Assembly (NCBI GenBank): GCA_002404795.1
Contig: DHKK01000032.1
Location: forward strand, 1 to 12,394
Reading direction: 5' to 3'
Length of the DNA: 12,394 nt
DNA from: Clostridiales bacterium UBA4696
GTDB taxonomy: Bacteria > Bacillota > Clostridia > Oscillospirales > Oscillospiraceae
In this document: positions 4,774-11,484 of the stretch, piece after piece
Layout of the letters: each line of letters starts with the position of its first letter
How positions within the stretch are numbered: the first letter of the stretch is position 1
Program-made: the position numbers and the translations under genes
Notes under the pieces: model-generated
What the model saw: only the letters and a program-made list of their open reading frames with translations
What the model was told of the DNA's origin: nothing
Database searches by the model: none

Positions 4774-7700
4774 TTACTGTTCCATCGTCAGGAAGCGGTG
4801 GAGCATGACGGAGACCTGGGCGCGGGTGGCGTTGTTCTTGGCGGACAGGGTGGTCCGGCCGTTGGTGCTGACGCCGGTGATGATGCCGTTGCCGACGGCC
4901 CACTGCATCGCCGTGACCGCGTAGGAGCTGACCTTGCTCTGGTCGGCGAAGCCGTTCAGCGCGGAGGAGCTGGCCGCCGGGGAACCGGCGTAGCGGTACA
5001 GGATGGCCGCGATCTGCTCACGGGTGATCTTGCCGTCCGGGTCGAAGGTCGTGGCGGTCGCGCCGTTGACGATGCCCTTGCTGGACGCCCAGAGGACCGG
5101 CTCATAGTAGTACTGGTTCTGCTTGTTGTCGGTGAACTTGTTGGTGATACCGGCAACGGAGGGTTCGCCCGCCGCACGGTACAGGATCGTGACGAGCATG
5201 GCGCGGGTCATGTTCTGGCCGGGGCCGAAGACGTTGGGGTTCTTCGTGCTGATGCCGTTGACAAGGCCGTTGCCGTACATGAAGTCGACGGAGTTGGCCG
5301 CCCACTTGAACGAGCCGGAGACATCGGTGAACTTGCTCGACGCCGTCTGCTGCGTGACCTTGAAGGTCAGCGTGCCCTTTTCGCTGCCGTTGATGGTGTA
5401 GTTGACCTCGACGGTCTTGCTGTCGGCCAGCGGGAGGATGTAGAGGTTGTCGATGGAGTTCGAGCCGGAGAAGGAGAATCTCGTCGAGCCGAAGTCCTTG
5501 GCTGCGAGCGCGGTGCAGCTGTTGATCTTGCTGTACTGCGTGTAGAGCTTGCCGCCGACGACGCTGGTGATGGTGATGTACGCGCTGGAGGCATTGGACT
5601 CGGGCGCGAGCTCATCTGCGATCGCCATGGACTTGAAGCTCGCGCCGGTGGACTTCACCGGGTGCATATCGTTGACGTAGATGACCAGATTGCCGTTGAC
5701 TGTATTGTTCGAGCCGTAAGCGGTGAACGGGATGACGACGGAATACTTCGCCGTGCTGGAGCCGGCGATGAACGTGACGTTCTTCAAAAGCGTCGTGCCC
5801 GTGGACACATAGTAGCTCTCGCTGCCGACCTTGCCGGAGCTGGTGGAGCTGCCCTTATACAGCGCGCCGCGCGAATCGCTCGCCGTGCCGAACTTGACAT
5901 AGCTCAGGCCGGAGCCGTAGACAGACTGGAAGTCGCTGACCTGCATGGTCTGGGACTCGTTCGCGGAGATGTGGTAGGAGACGGTACCGGCGTTCGTCAT
6001 GATGACGAGCTTGCCGGTCGCGATCTGGCCGCTGGTGCCGTAGGCCGCGTAGTCGATGGTGTAGCTGCCCGCGCTGCGCGACGGCTTGAACGCCATGCGG
6101 CTGACGTCGCTGGCAGAATACTTGTTGCCGGCCGAGATGGAGCTGGACAGGGAGCTGGAGGAATAGATCGTGCCGGTCGTCGGCAGCGTGAAGGAGAAGG
6201 TGCTGGGCGTGGTGCTCGTGGCCTTCTTGACCGCGTCGGAGAGCTTGCCGCCGTCGAGCATGACGTAGCTCGCATCCTCCTCGAGCATCAGCTGCACATC
6301 CTCCGCCGCCGGGACGGTGACGGTGATCTTCTGCGTGCCGGTGTACTTGTTGCCGTCGATGGTGGTCTCGGCCGTGATCGTCGCGGTGCCGCCGGACTTG
6401 GCGGTCAGCGTCACGGACGAGCCGGTGCGGCTGTTCAGCGTGACCACGTCGCTGCCTTCCGTTACGGTCCAGCTGACGGTATAGGTCTTGCCGGTCACAT
6501 CGGTGTAGGTCTTTCTGGCCGGGTTATACTGCTGCGGGACCGCATTCAGCGTGACCGTATCGCCCGGCTTGACGCTGGACGCGCTCGGCGTGATCTTCAC
6601 ATTGTAATCGCCGCCGATGGTGATGATGGCCGTGCGGGTCTTAATGGTGCTGTTATCGCTTCCGTTGATGACGCAATAGAAACCATACGTGCCTGCAGAC
6701 GTAACAAAGTCAGACAGGTTCAGGGTCGAAGTATGCGTGACCTTGTTGCCGACAGATTCTGTTTTAACTGCCTTGTCGTTGTTATCGTACCAGGTAAACG
6801 TGGACAGTGTCTTGCTATTTTGTGTGCTTGCCGTAACAGACAGCGTACCGACCGTCGCATTGAGCTTATAGGTAGCATCCTGCGGCTGGTTGATGATCAT
6901 AATGTCAGAAAGCGTTGCTGTTCTGGATTCAATGACATCCGACACGTTCTTCTCCGGGTGCTTATCGTCTTTCATCGGGAAATAAGCGACCCGATTCACT
7001 GTGTCGAAGCCATTGATCGTGCCTTTCAGCTTGATCTGACTGTTATTTACAAACTGCACGTCTTTCATCGGCAGCGACACCGTGCCGTCTGTTCTCGACA
7101 GATGCACCGTTACATACTGCTGGCTGAACGCGTTGAACGCATCCTCACGATTGCTGATGGCCGTCGGGATGTCCGGCTTCGTCACGATCTGATCGTATTC
7201 GCGGGCCAGCCAGACATAGAAGGTCATGGTGGCCTTCTTGCCGTCGACCTCAGCCGTAACGGTCACGCTGCCCGTGCCTGTCGTCGTCAGGGTCGCTACG
7301 TCGCCGGTGTAGGAATTGTTGACACCAAATCTGGCAACGCTTGCATCATCGGTCTTCCAGGTGACGCGCTTTGCATCTGCCGCCGCGTTGGTCGAATCGA
7401 CCGTTGCTTTCAGAGCCAATTCGGTCACGATGCAGGTACCGTCCGTAAAGTCAACATCCTCATCGTTATTCGTGTCCTTGTATGCCAGCACATATGTGCC
7501 GTTGTTCATTTTGAACTTCGTGTTCTCGTTTTTATAGTCGATCGACACGCTGTTCGCCGTGGAATCCGTGATCGTGATCGAGGTTTCTGCATACGGATAC
7601 GCGTCCGGATCATCGTTATCCACGTAGCCCTCGACGTACACGCGGACTTTGACCGGGCCGGATGTTACCTTGTACGGGGTAATGCTGCCATCGTAGACCT

Positions 7701-8670
7701 GCATATAGCTGCTCGAATCCGCCAAAACATACTCGGATTTATTCGCCACAGCAGAGCTTCTCTTTTCTAGGAACTTATAAACAAATTTTGCGCCAGAAAC
7801 TGCAGACGAGCTGCTGCCCGTCACGACAGACGGCGTCAGCTTCTGCGAGTAGTCGGTCCGCTTGATCGTCATGGTCTGCTGTGCCGTCGGCAGGCTGACC
7901 GTCCAGCTTTCCGGGCCAATGACGCGCGGGGTGATGGTCGTCGTCGCGTTCGTGTTCTTCGTCGTATCCACGCCGACGATCGTTGCCGTGATCGTCACGA
8001 AGCCGCCCTTGGAGCCGCCGTAGACATCAACAGCCGCCGTACCGCTGGTAGCCGTGGAGGAATACCCGTACCCACTGCTAACTGTAACAGGCTTTGTGGA
8101 CGTAGTTTTCGTGTTGCTGAGGCTGTCAAAGTGAATCATTTCTTTGTCACTCTTCACAATCTTGAACTCGACCTGGGCATTCGCAACTTTGCCCTGCGGG
8201 CCGGTGACAGTCGCCGTCAGCGTCTTCTTTTCCCCGGCACTGATCGTTGTTGTGCTCGACGAACCACCATAGTTCCAGCCGCTATTGGAACCGCTGAAGC
8301 TCAGCGTGACCTTCCACTCAGAGACCGTCACACTCCAGGTCATGAGCGCTTCATGTCTGTCTGCGTAGTTCGTAGAAGTATAGTCTTTTTCTTTTTCATA
8401 CGCAGAGATCGTTGCTGTGCCGTAGCCCCAGCCGCTGCTGGTGGTCGACAGAGCCGTAATTGTTGCCTTACCAGTCGCCGTCTTTTTCACGCTGACGGCA
8501 TCCGGATTGGATGAAACCCAATATTTGGCTCCTGTACAGGTTAATTCTGCAGTATCGCCAAGCGCGAGATACCGCGATTCCGTGGTCGCAGCCAGCACGG
8601 CCGGGACCATCGCCAGAAGCATGGCCAGCACCAGTGCAAAGCTGAGGATCTTTCCAAATGTACGCTTCAT
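4774..8670 (-). CDS. Large secreted multidomain protein with Ig-like modules and three C-terminal SLH domains
   Basis: This 1298-residue surface protein has a signal peptide at 1-28 (MKRTFGKILS, hydrophobic stretch, VLAA). A series of beta-sandwich modules follows. A bacterial Ig-like (Big2-type) unit lies at about 30-118; further modules lie at 119-490; an Ig-like domain lies at about 590-686 (IINQPQDATYKLNATVGTLS to TYGFYCVING); and a second Big-like unit lies at about 687-786. Next come three degenerate copies of an adhesin-type module (about 795-892, 893-1000, 1010-1108). Three SLH domains (about 1112-1175, 1176-1236, 1237-1298) carry TRAMLVTILYR, TREQIAAILYR and TRAQVSVMLHR. SLH triplets bind pyruvylated secondary wall polymer, so the protein is probably anchored to the wall as an S-layer or adhesin. 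An upstream in-frame ATG (8757) is rejected because GAGGTG and the signal peptide mark the start at 8670. Ligands are unknown. Confidence 0.93.
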   Translation of the reverse strand: MKRTFGKILSFALVLAMLLAMVPAVLAATTESRYLALGDTAELTCTGAKYWVSSNPDAVSVKKTATGKATITALSTTSSGWGYGTATISAYEKEKDYTSTNYADRHEALMTWSVTVSEWKVTLSFSGSNSGWNYGGSSSTTTISAGEKKTLTATVTGPQGKVANAQVEFKIVKSDKEMIHFDSLSNTKTTSTKPVTVSSGYGYSSTATSGTAAVDVYGGSKGGFVTITATIVGVDTTKNTNATTTITPRVIGPESWTVSLPTAQQTMTIKRTDYSQKLTPSVVTGSSSSAVSGAKFVYKFLEKRSSAVANKSEYVLADSSSYMQVYDGSITPYKVTSGPVKVRVYVEGYVDNDDPDAYPYAETSITITDSTANSVSIDYKNENTKFKMNNGTYVLAYKDTNNDEDVDFTDGTCIVTELALKATVDSTNAAADAKRVTWKTDDASVARFGVNNSYTGDVATLTTTGTGSVTVTAEVDGKKATMTFYVWLAREYDQIVTKPDIPTAISNREDAFNAFSQQYVTVHLSRTDGTVSLPMKDVQFVNNSQIKLKGTINGFDTVNRVAYFPMKDDKHPEKNVSDVIESRTATLSDIMIINQPQDATYKLNATVGTLSVTASTQNSKTLSTFTWYDNNDKAVKTESVGNKVTHTSTLNLSDFVTSAGTYGFYCVINGSDNSTIKTRTAIITIGGDYNVKITPSASSVKPGDTVTLNAVPQQYNPARKTYTDVTGKTYTVSWTVTEGSDVVTLNSRTGSSVTLTAKSGGTATITAETTIDGNKYTGTQKITVTVPAAEDVQLMLEEDASYVMLDGGKLSDAVKKATSTTPSTFSFTLPTTGTIYSSSSLSSSISAGNKYSASDVSRMAFKPSRSAGSYTIDYAAYGTSGQIATGKLVIMTNAGTVSYHISANESQTMQVSDFQSVYGSGLSYVKFGTASDSRGALYKGSSTSSGKVGSESYYVSTGTTLLKNVTFIAGSSTAKYSVVIPFTAYGSNNTVNGNLVIYVNDMHPVKSTGASFKSMAIADELAPESNASSAYITITSVVGGKLYTQYSKINSCTALAAKDFGSTRFSFSGSNSIDNLYILPLADSKTVEVNYTINGSEKGTLTFKVTQQTASSKFTDVSGSFKWAANSVDFMYGNGLVNGISTKNPNVFGPGQNMTRAMLVTILYRAAGEPSVAGITNKFTDNKQNQYYYEPVLWASSKGIVNGATATTFDPDGKITREQIAAILYRYAGSPAASSSALNGFADQSKVSSYAVTAMQWAVGNGIITGVSTNGRTTLSAKNNATRAQVSVMLHRFLTMEQ

Positions 8671-8725
8671 AAGTGCACCTCTTTCAAATTCGTAGTTTTC
8701 TATCACTACAGATTTCCATGTAATC

Positions 8726-8753
8726 AGTTTACCATAAAAATTAAAAAATGCAA
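8726..8753 (-). promoter_or_regulatory. Candidate promoter of the SLH gene
   Basis: The minus strand has TTGCAT (8748-8753), a 16-bp AT-rich spacer and TAAACT (8726-8731), about 50 bp upstream of the start codon. Both hexamers are imperfect, but no better candidate was seen in this AT-rich leader. Confidence 0.35.
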
Positions 8754-8864
8754 CCAATTTTTACGCTTTCCCCCGATTTTCCAACCCTTTCAGCCCCTTC
8801 CTCCCCATCTTGCGTGGTAGACGTAATATCCTACACAACATATTGTGGACCCGCTCCGCCGCGC
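8754..8864. other. Gene-free spacer
   Basis: No open reading frame with a ribosome binding site lies here. A short CACAA-CATA-TTGTG dyad at about 8834-8847 is the only structure noticed. The stretch separates the SLH promoter from the second repeat cluster. Confidence 0.5.
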
Positions 8865-8986
8865 CCAAAGGCTCCCCTCTCAGGGGAGCTGTCACCGAAG
8901 GTGACTGAGAGGTTGTCGCAAATTTGGTACGACCTCTCCGTCTCGGCGTTCCGCCGAGCCACCTCCCCTGAAAGGGGAGGCTTTGG
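8865..8986. repeat. Dispersed palindromic repeat element, complete 122-bp form
   Basis: This is a long imperfect inverted repeat. The left arm has an outer hairpin, CTCCCCT/AGGGGAG, and a middle hairpin, GTCACC-GAA-GGTGAC. The centre reads GAGGTTGTCGCAAATTTGG. The right arm has a middle hairpin, CTCGGCG-TTC-CGCCGAG, and an outer hairpin, CCTCCCCT/AGGGGAGG. The ends CAAAGGCTCCCCT and AGGGGAGGCTTTG are inverted relative to each other. It would fold into a cruciform or cloverleaf. It matches 4539-4708, and no coding function is visible. It resembles a MITE/REP-like element, but no target-site duplication is evident. Confidence 0.8.
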
Positions 8987-9001
8987 ATTTTCGCACTCCC
9001 T

Positions 9002-9062
9002 AGGCTCCCCTTGTCAAGGGGAGCTGGCGCGCAGCGCCTGAGGGGTTAACCCCGCCGCAGCG
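9002..9062. repeat. Dispersed hairpin repeat, short left-type arm (second copy)
   Basis: This is a near-identical copy of 4474-4535, including the GGGGTTAACCCC palindrome and the GCCGCAGCG tail. The middle stem reads GGCGC-GCA-GCGCC instead of GGCCC-GAA-GGGCC, so both sides of the stem changed together and pairing is kept. Confidence 0.8.
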
Positions 9063-9116
9063 GATGGCTTCCCCCACCTCCCCACACGCAAAAATCCCCC
9101 GCGGGTTGCACCCAAA

Positions 9117-9148
9117 ATAAAAAAACCGCCCTCCCATCCGGGACGGCG
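9117..9148 (-). terminator. Decayed second copy of the DUF4015-gene terminator
   Basis: This block matches 9469-9500 at 30 of 32 positions. The sequence ATCTTCCAG also follows both copies (9155-9163 and 9511-9519). Read on the minus strand it is a stem with one C-C mismatch, followed by GG and TTTTTTT. It could catch readthrough from the small-peptide transcript. The match to the intact terminator shows a local duplication. Confidence 0.7.
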
Positions 9149-9149
9149 C

Positions 9150-9177
9150 TTGACATCTTCCAGAGATTTGCTATAAT
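9150..9177 (+). promoter_or_regulatory. Strong promoter of the candidate antitoxin RNA
   Basis: A perfect TTGACA (9150-9155) and a perfect TATAAT (9172-9177) are separated by 16 bp, with the extended -10 TGC. It directs transcription rightward into a region with no plus-strand gene, so its product is most likely an untranslated RNA. The -35 overlaps the duplicated terminator flank. Confidence 0.87.
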
Positions 9178-9183
9178 AGAGCT

Positions 9184-9280
9184 ACCAAGGGCCCCTCGAC
9201 AAGCGGTTTGGCCTCTGGTGCTGTGGAAGTTCTTAAAACGAGTTAAGAAACCGTCACTTGCCCGAGTGGCGGTTTCTGCC
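9184..9280 (+). ncRNA. Candidate antitoxin small RNA (about 95 nt), convergent with the small peptide gene
   Basis: The start is placed about 7 bp after a consensus promoter, and the end at the shared stem-loop at 9246-9277. No ORF with a ribosome binding site lies within it. Its last 40 or so bases are antisense to the 3' end and terminator of the 27-residue peptide mRNA. Its 5' part carries AGGGCCCC and GCGGTTTGGCCT, the same motifs as the peptide mRNA leader. This matches the layout of RNA II in par-type type I toxin-antitoxin loci. It is predicted from sequence only, and the plus-strand T-tract after the hairpin is weak, so the 3' end is uncertain. Confidence 0.65.
9246..9277. terminator. 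Shared bidirectional terminator hairpin of the convergent pair
   Basis: A 13-bp stem (9246-9258 with 9265-9277, one G-U pair) closes the loop TGCCCG. On the minus strand it is followed by TTAACTCGTTTT, and on the plus strand by GCCGTTTATG. The stem contains the last codons and the TGA of the 27-residue peptide. An alternative hairpin TTCTTAA / TTAAGAA (9230-9249) overlaps its left arm. Confidence 0.7.
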
Positions 9281-9337
9281 GTTTATGCGGATCGTGACCG
9301 TGAGTCCAAAGATATGGAACGTCAGTGTGATCGGCAT
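9254..9337 (-). CDS. 27-residue hydrophobic/basic peptide, candidate type I toxin
   Basis: The peptide is MPITLTFHIFGLTVTIRING with a polar basic tail ending NRHSGK. A 13-residue apolar stretch (TLTFHIFGLTVTI) precedes Arg, Asn and Lys, which is compatible with membrane or beta-type insertion. The ATG follows GGGGGG by eight bases. A perfect -35 and good -10 lie about 80 bp upstream, and the stop codon is embedded in the terminator stem. A longer reading frame to a TTG at 9451 is rejected because it would begin in the -35 of the promoter. I do not recognise the peptide; it is unlike Fst, TxpA or BsrG. Toxicity is inferred only from the locus architecture. It could instead be a small membrane regulator. 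Confidence 0.62.
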   Translation of the reverse strand: MPITLTFHIFGLTVTIRINGRNRHSGK

Positions 9338-9418
9338 AGGTACATCCCCCCTTTCGGAGAGGAGTAGGCCAAACCGCCCGTCGCTGTGTTGGGGCCCTGG
9401 GGTTTCTCTCGAAACCAG
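9338..9418 (-). promoter_or_regulatory. Structured 5' leader of the small-peptide mRNA
   Basis: The expected transcript begins directly with the hairpin CTGGTTTC-GAGA-GAAACCCCAG (9401-9416 core). It continues through GGGCCC and GGCGGTTTGGCC and ends with CUCUCC-GAAA-GGGGGG (9346-9361). That last stem pairs the whole Shine-Dalgarno sequence. Both hairpins are capped by GNRA tetraloops. A 5'-end stem and a sequestered ribosome site are typical of type I toxin mRNAs. Pairing was worked out by eye. Confidence 0.6.
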
Positions 9419-9422
9419 TTTT

Positions 9423-9451
9423 ATTTTACCAATTTCGTCCGTATCTGTCAA
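9423..9451 (-). promoter_or_regulatory. Promoter of the small-peptide mRNA
   Basis: The minus strand has a perfect TTGACA (9446-9451), a 17-bp spacer and TAAAAT (9423-9428). The start should fall near 9416-9419, at the base of the 5' hairpin. Confidence 0.83.
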
Positions 9452-9470
9452 TTCAAAATCCCCAGCGCAT

Positions 9471-9502
9471 AAAAAAATCGCCCTCCCATCCGGGAGGGCG
9501 AT
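9471..9502 (-). terminator. Rho-independent terminator of the DUF4015 gene
   Basis: A perfect 11-bp stem, ATCGCCCTCCC / GGGAGGGCGAT, with a 4-nt loop is followed on the minus strand by six to seven T. It lies just after the stop of the DUF4015 gene and is the intact parent of the decayed copy at 9117-9148. Confidence 0.92.
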
Positions 9503-9507
9503 CGTTT

Positions 9508-11301
9508 TTAATCTTCCAGCGCTTCATACAGCGGCCGGAGCTCCTCGAGCTTGGTGAGGCTGCACGAGGCGTTCCAGGCCATGAAGCCGCCGGTGAAGCC
9601 CTGCTCGCGCAGGCCGCGGATCTCGTCGCCGATCTCCTGCACGCCGTATTCGTTGTACGGCGGCTGGATGGCGTCATAGGCCTGGATCCAGGTACGGTCG
9701 ATGGCGGGCGACGGCGTCTCGGACTGGCGCTTGGCCGCCGATTCGGTCCAGTCGAGCAGCGTCTCATACGGGTGCTCCCACGGGCGGTAGGTCCCGCTGC
9801 GCGCGAAATGGTCCGGATACGGCATGCCGGAGATGACGTCGGCCACGTTGCTGATCGCGGGCCAGTACTGGCCGTAGGCCGTCACATAGTTGCTGCTGGC
9901 CTCGCCGAAGACGTCCGCGCCGACATACACGCCGTACTCATGCAAAATATCCGTCGCGTACATCAAAAACCGCTGGATGGCCTGCGCCTTGGTCTCGCCG
10001 TATTCGTTGCGGAAGTCGATGGTGCCCGCTTCCTCGTATTTATCCGTCCGGTCCGGGAAGCGGACGTAGTCGAACTGGATCTCGTTGAAGCCCATGGTCT
10101 CGACCGCGTCGATCGCCAGCGCGACCTTGTACTCCCACACGTAGCGGCAGAACGCGCTCGGCCAGTAGCTCGCATTTGCGACCATCAGCGGCTCGCCGTA
10201 CTGGTCCGCGATGGCGTATTCCGGGTGATCCTGGCAGAAGAACGAATCGTTGAACACCGTCAGACGCCCGATGACGTAGAAGCCCGCGTCCTTGATCTTC
10301 TGGATGACCTGCTGGTATTCCTCGACCGTGTTGTTCGCGTACTGGTAGGCCGTGGGAGAATACTCCTCGTACACGGGCGAATTATAGCCGATGGACGTAC
10401 CGTCCATGATGTTGACGACGAAGGCGTTGATCTTCGTGGTCTTCGCGTATTCGATGTACTTGTCGATGTCCGCCAGCACCGCCGGGTCGCAGGTCAGATA
10501 GATGGCGTAGCAGGGGTTCGGCATTTTGTTGTCGGCAAAGTCGGCCTTTTCCCGCGGGAAATAGTCCAGACTCTCCGCGTCGCCGCCGCCGAGCCGGTCT
10601 CCGCGCCCGGCGTGTATGGCGTAGACGCCGAAGCGGTCGTAGACCTCGTTGGCTTCCTCCTCCGTCGCGGCGACGTACTGGCCGCTGATGTACCCCGTCT
10701 CGCCCTGATACGAGACCTCGTAGAGGTCGACAACGCCGTTCGTCGTGCCCTCATAGCCCAGCACCTGCAGCTGCGTCCCCTTCTCGACCAGCGCGCCGAG
10801 CTCGATTGAGTCCTTCGCCAGCCGCAGATTCTGCGGCGTGCGCACGTAGACGACCTTCTCCGCGATGACCGCATTCGGATCCTGCGTCAGGTTTTCCTCC
10901 GACACATACCCGCAGTCGAGCGTCGTGAAGTAGGTCAGGTAATACCGCACCCCGTCCCGCTCGACCGATTTGTCCGTGGAATACGTGATCTGCATCCCGC
11001 GGGCGACCGTGCCGGTCTGGCTCAGATCCTCGTCGTAGTACGGCACCTGCGTCGTGATGGCGCAGATAAAGCCCGATTCATAGCGCGGCGCGGCGTCCTG
11101 CGCCGTCTGCGGCTCGTCCGCCTGCTTGGGCGAAGCCCCGGCGATCACACAGACAAACAGGACGAGGGCAATGAGGATCAGCACCGTGATCATCACACCC
11201 CAGCTGTGCTCGCGCACAAACTGCCCGAGCAGCTTCAGCCGCTGCGCCCGCTGCTTTCTGCGCGCCGCAGCCGGCATTCGCTTTTTCCTGCGTAATTTCA
11301 T
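9508..11301 (-). CDS. Membrane-anchored putative glycoside hydrolase (DUF4015) with SH3-like domains
   Basis: The 597-residue protein has a very basic cytoplasmic N terminus (MKLRRKKRMPAAARRKQRAQ) and one membrane segment at about 35-54. Two SH3-like modules follow at about 78-140 and 148-213, each ending in a GYVSEENL or GYISGQYV motif. The C-terminal domain (about 264-595) is the DUF4015 putative glycosyl hydrolase, a TIM-barrel family related to GH13-like enzymes. NAFVVNIMDGTSIGYNSPVY opens the barrel, and FNEIQFDYVRFPD (405-417) holds the probable catalytic Asp411. ADVFGE, ISGMPYPDHF and WIQAY lie on later strands. The topology puts the enzyme outside the cell, tethered to the membrane, with SH3 modules likely to bind peptidoglycan. 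The substrate is unknown; wall polymer or capsule glycan are candidates. GGGAG lies five bases before the ATG. It is monocistronic. Confidence 0.9.
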   Translation of the reverse strand: MKLRRKKRMPAAARRKQRAQRLKLLGQFVREHSWGVMITVLILIALVLFVCVIAGASPKQADEPQTAQDAAPRYESGFICAITTQVPYYDEDLSQTGTVARGMQITYSTDKSVERDGVRYYLTYFTTLDCGYVSEENLTQDPNAVIAEKVVYVRTPQNLRLAKDSIELGALVEKGTQLQVLGYEGTTNGVVDLYEVSYQGETGYISGQYVAATEEEANEVYDRFGVYAIHAGRGDRLGGGDAESLDYFPREKADFADNKMPNPCYAIYLTCDPAVLADIDKYIEYAKTTKINAFVVNIMDGTSIGYNSPVYEEYSPTAYQYANNTVEEYQQVIQKIKDAGFYVIGRLTVFNDSFFCQDHPEYAIADQYGEPLMVANASYWPSAFCRYVWEYKVALAIDAVETMGFNEIQFDYVRFPDRTDKYEEAGTIDFRNEYGETKAQAIQRFLMYATDILHEYGVYVGADVFGEASSNYVTAYGQYWPAISNVADVISGMPYPDHFARSGTYRPWEHPYETLLDWTESAAKRQSETPSPAIDRTWIQAYDAIQPPYNEYGVQEIGDEIRGLREQGFTGGFMAWNASCSLTKLEELRPLYEALED

Positions 11302-11354
11302 ACTCTCTCCCGGTCATCCGCACAGGGTACGGATACTGTTATAAAGATGGCCTT

Positions 11355-11383
11355 ATTATACTACATTTTGCACAGGATTTCTA
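11355..11383 (-). promoter_or_regulatory. Promoter of the DUF4015 gene
   Basis: The minus strand has a perfect TATAAT (11355-11360) with TAGAAA (11378-11383, four of six matches) at 17-bp spacing. It lies about 54 bp upstream of the start codon. Confidence 0.65.
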
Positions 11384-11484
11384 CCTTTTTTGGAAGATCG
11401 TCCCTGTTTCGACCGGAATTTTCCCGCTTTTTTCACGCTTTTTCCCTATTTTTCGAAAAAAATCTTCCTTTTTTCCGCCCCGTG

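Noticed and set aside
4759..7770. A 1003-codon open frame on the plus strand, opposite the SLH gene
   Set aside because: It lies wholly antisense to a well-supported secreted protein, has no ribosome binding site, shows low-complexity Ala/Arg/Val/Asp-rich sequence, and is explained by GC-ending codons of the real gene read backwards.
8671..8757. N-terminal extension of the SLH protein to an upstream ATG
   Set aside because: The extension overlaps the AT-rich promoter region and would bury the signal peptide, whereas GAGGTG precedes the ATG at 8670.
9181..9240. Possible tRNA or riboswitch downstream of the strong plus-strand promoter
   Set aside because: There is no acceptor stem, T-loop GGTTCGA or anticodon arm, and no recognisable riboswitch core. 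The convergent peptide locus explains the promoter better.
9338..9451. Extension of the 27-residue peptide to 65 residues from a TTG
   Set aside because: The TTG is the first three bases of a perfect TTGACA -35, so the transcript starts downstream of it. The ATG at 9337 has its own Shine-Dalgarno sequence.
9258..9557. A 99-codon plus-strand frame through the small-RNA region
   Set aside because: It starts with a TTG inside the terminator stem, has no ribosome site, and runs antisense through two minus-strand transcripts.
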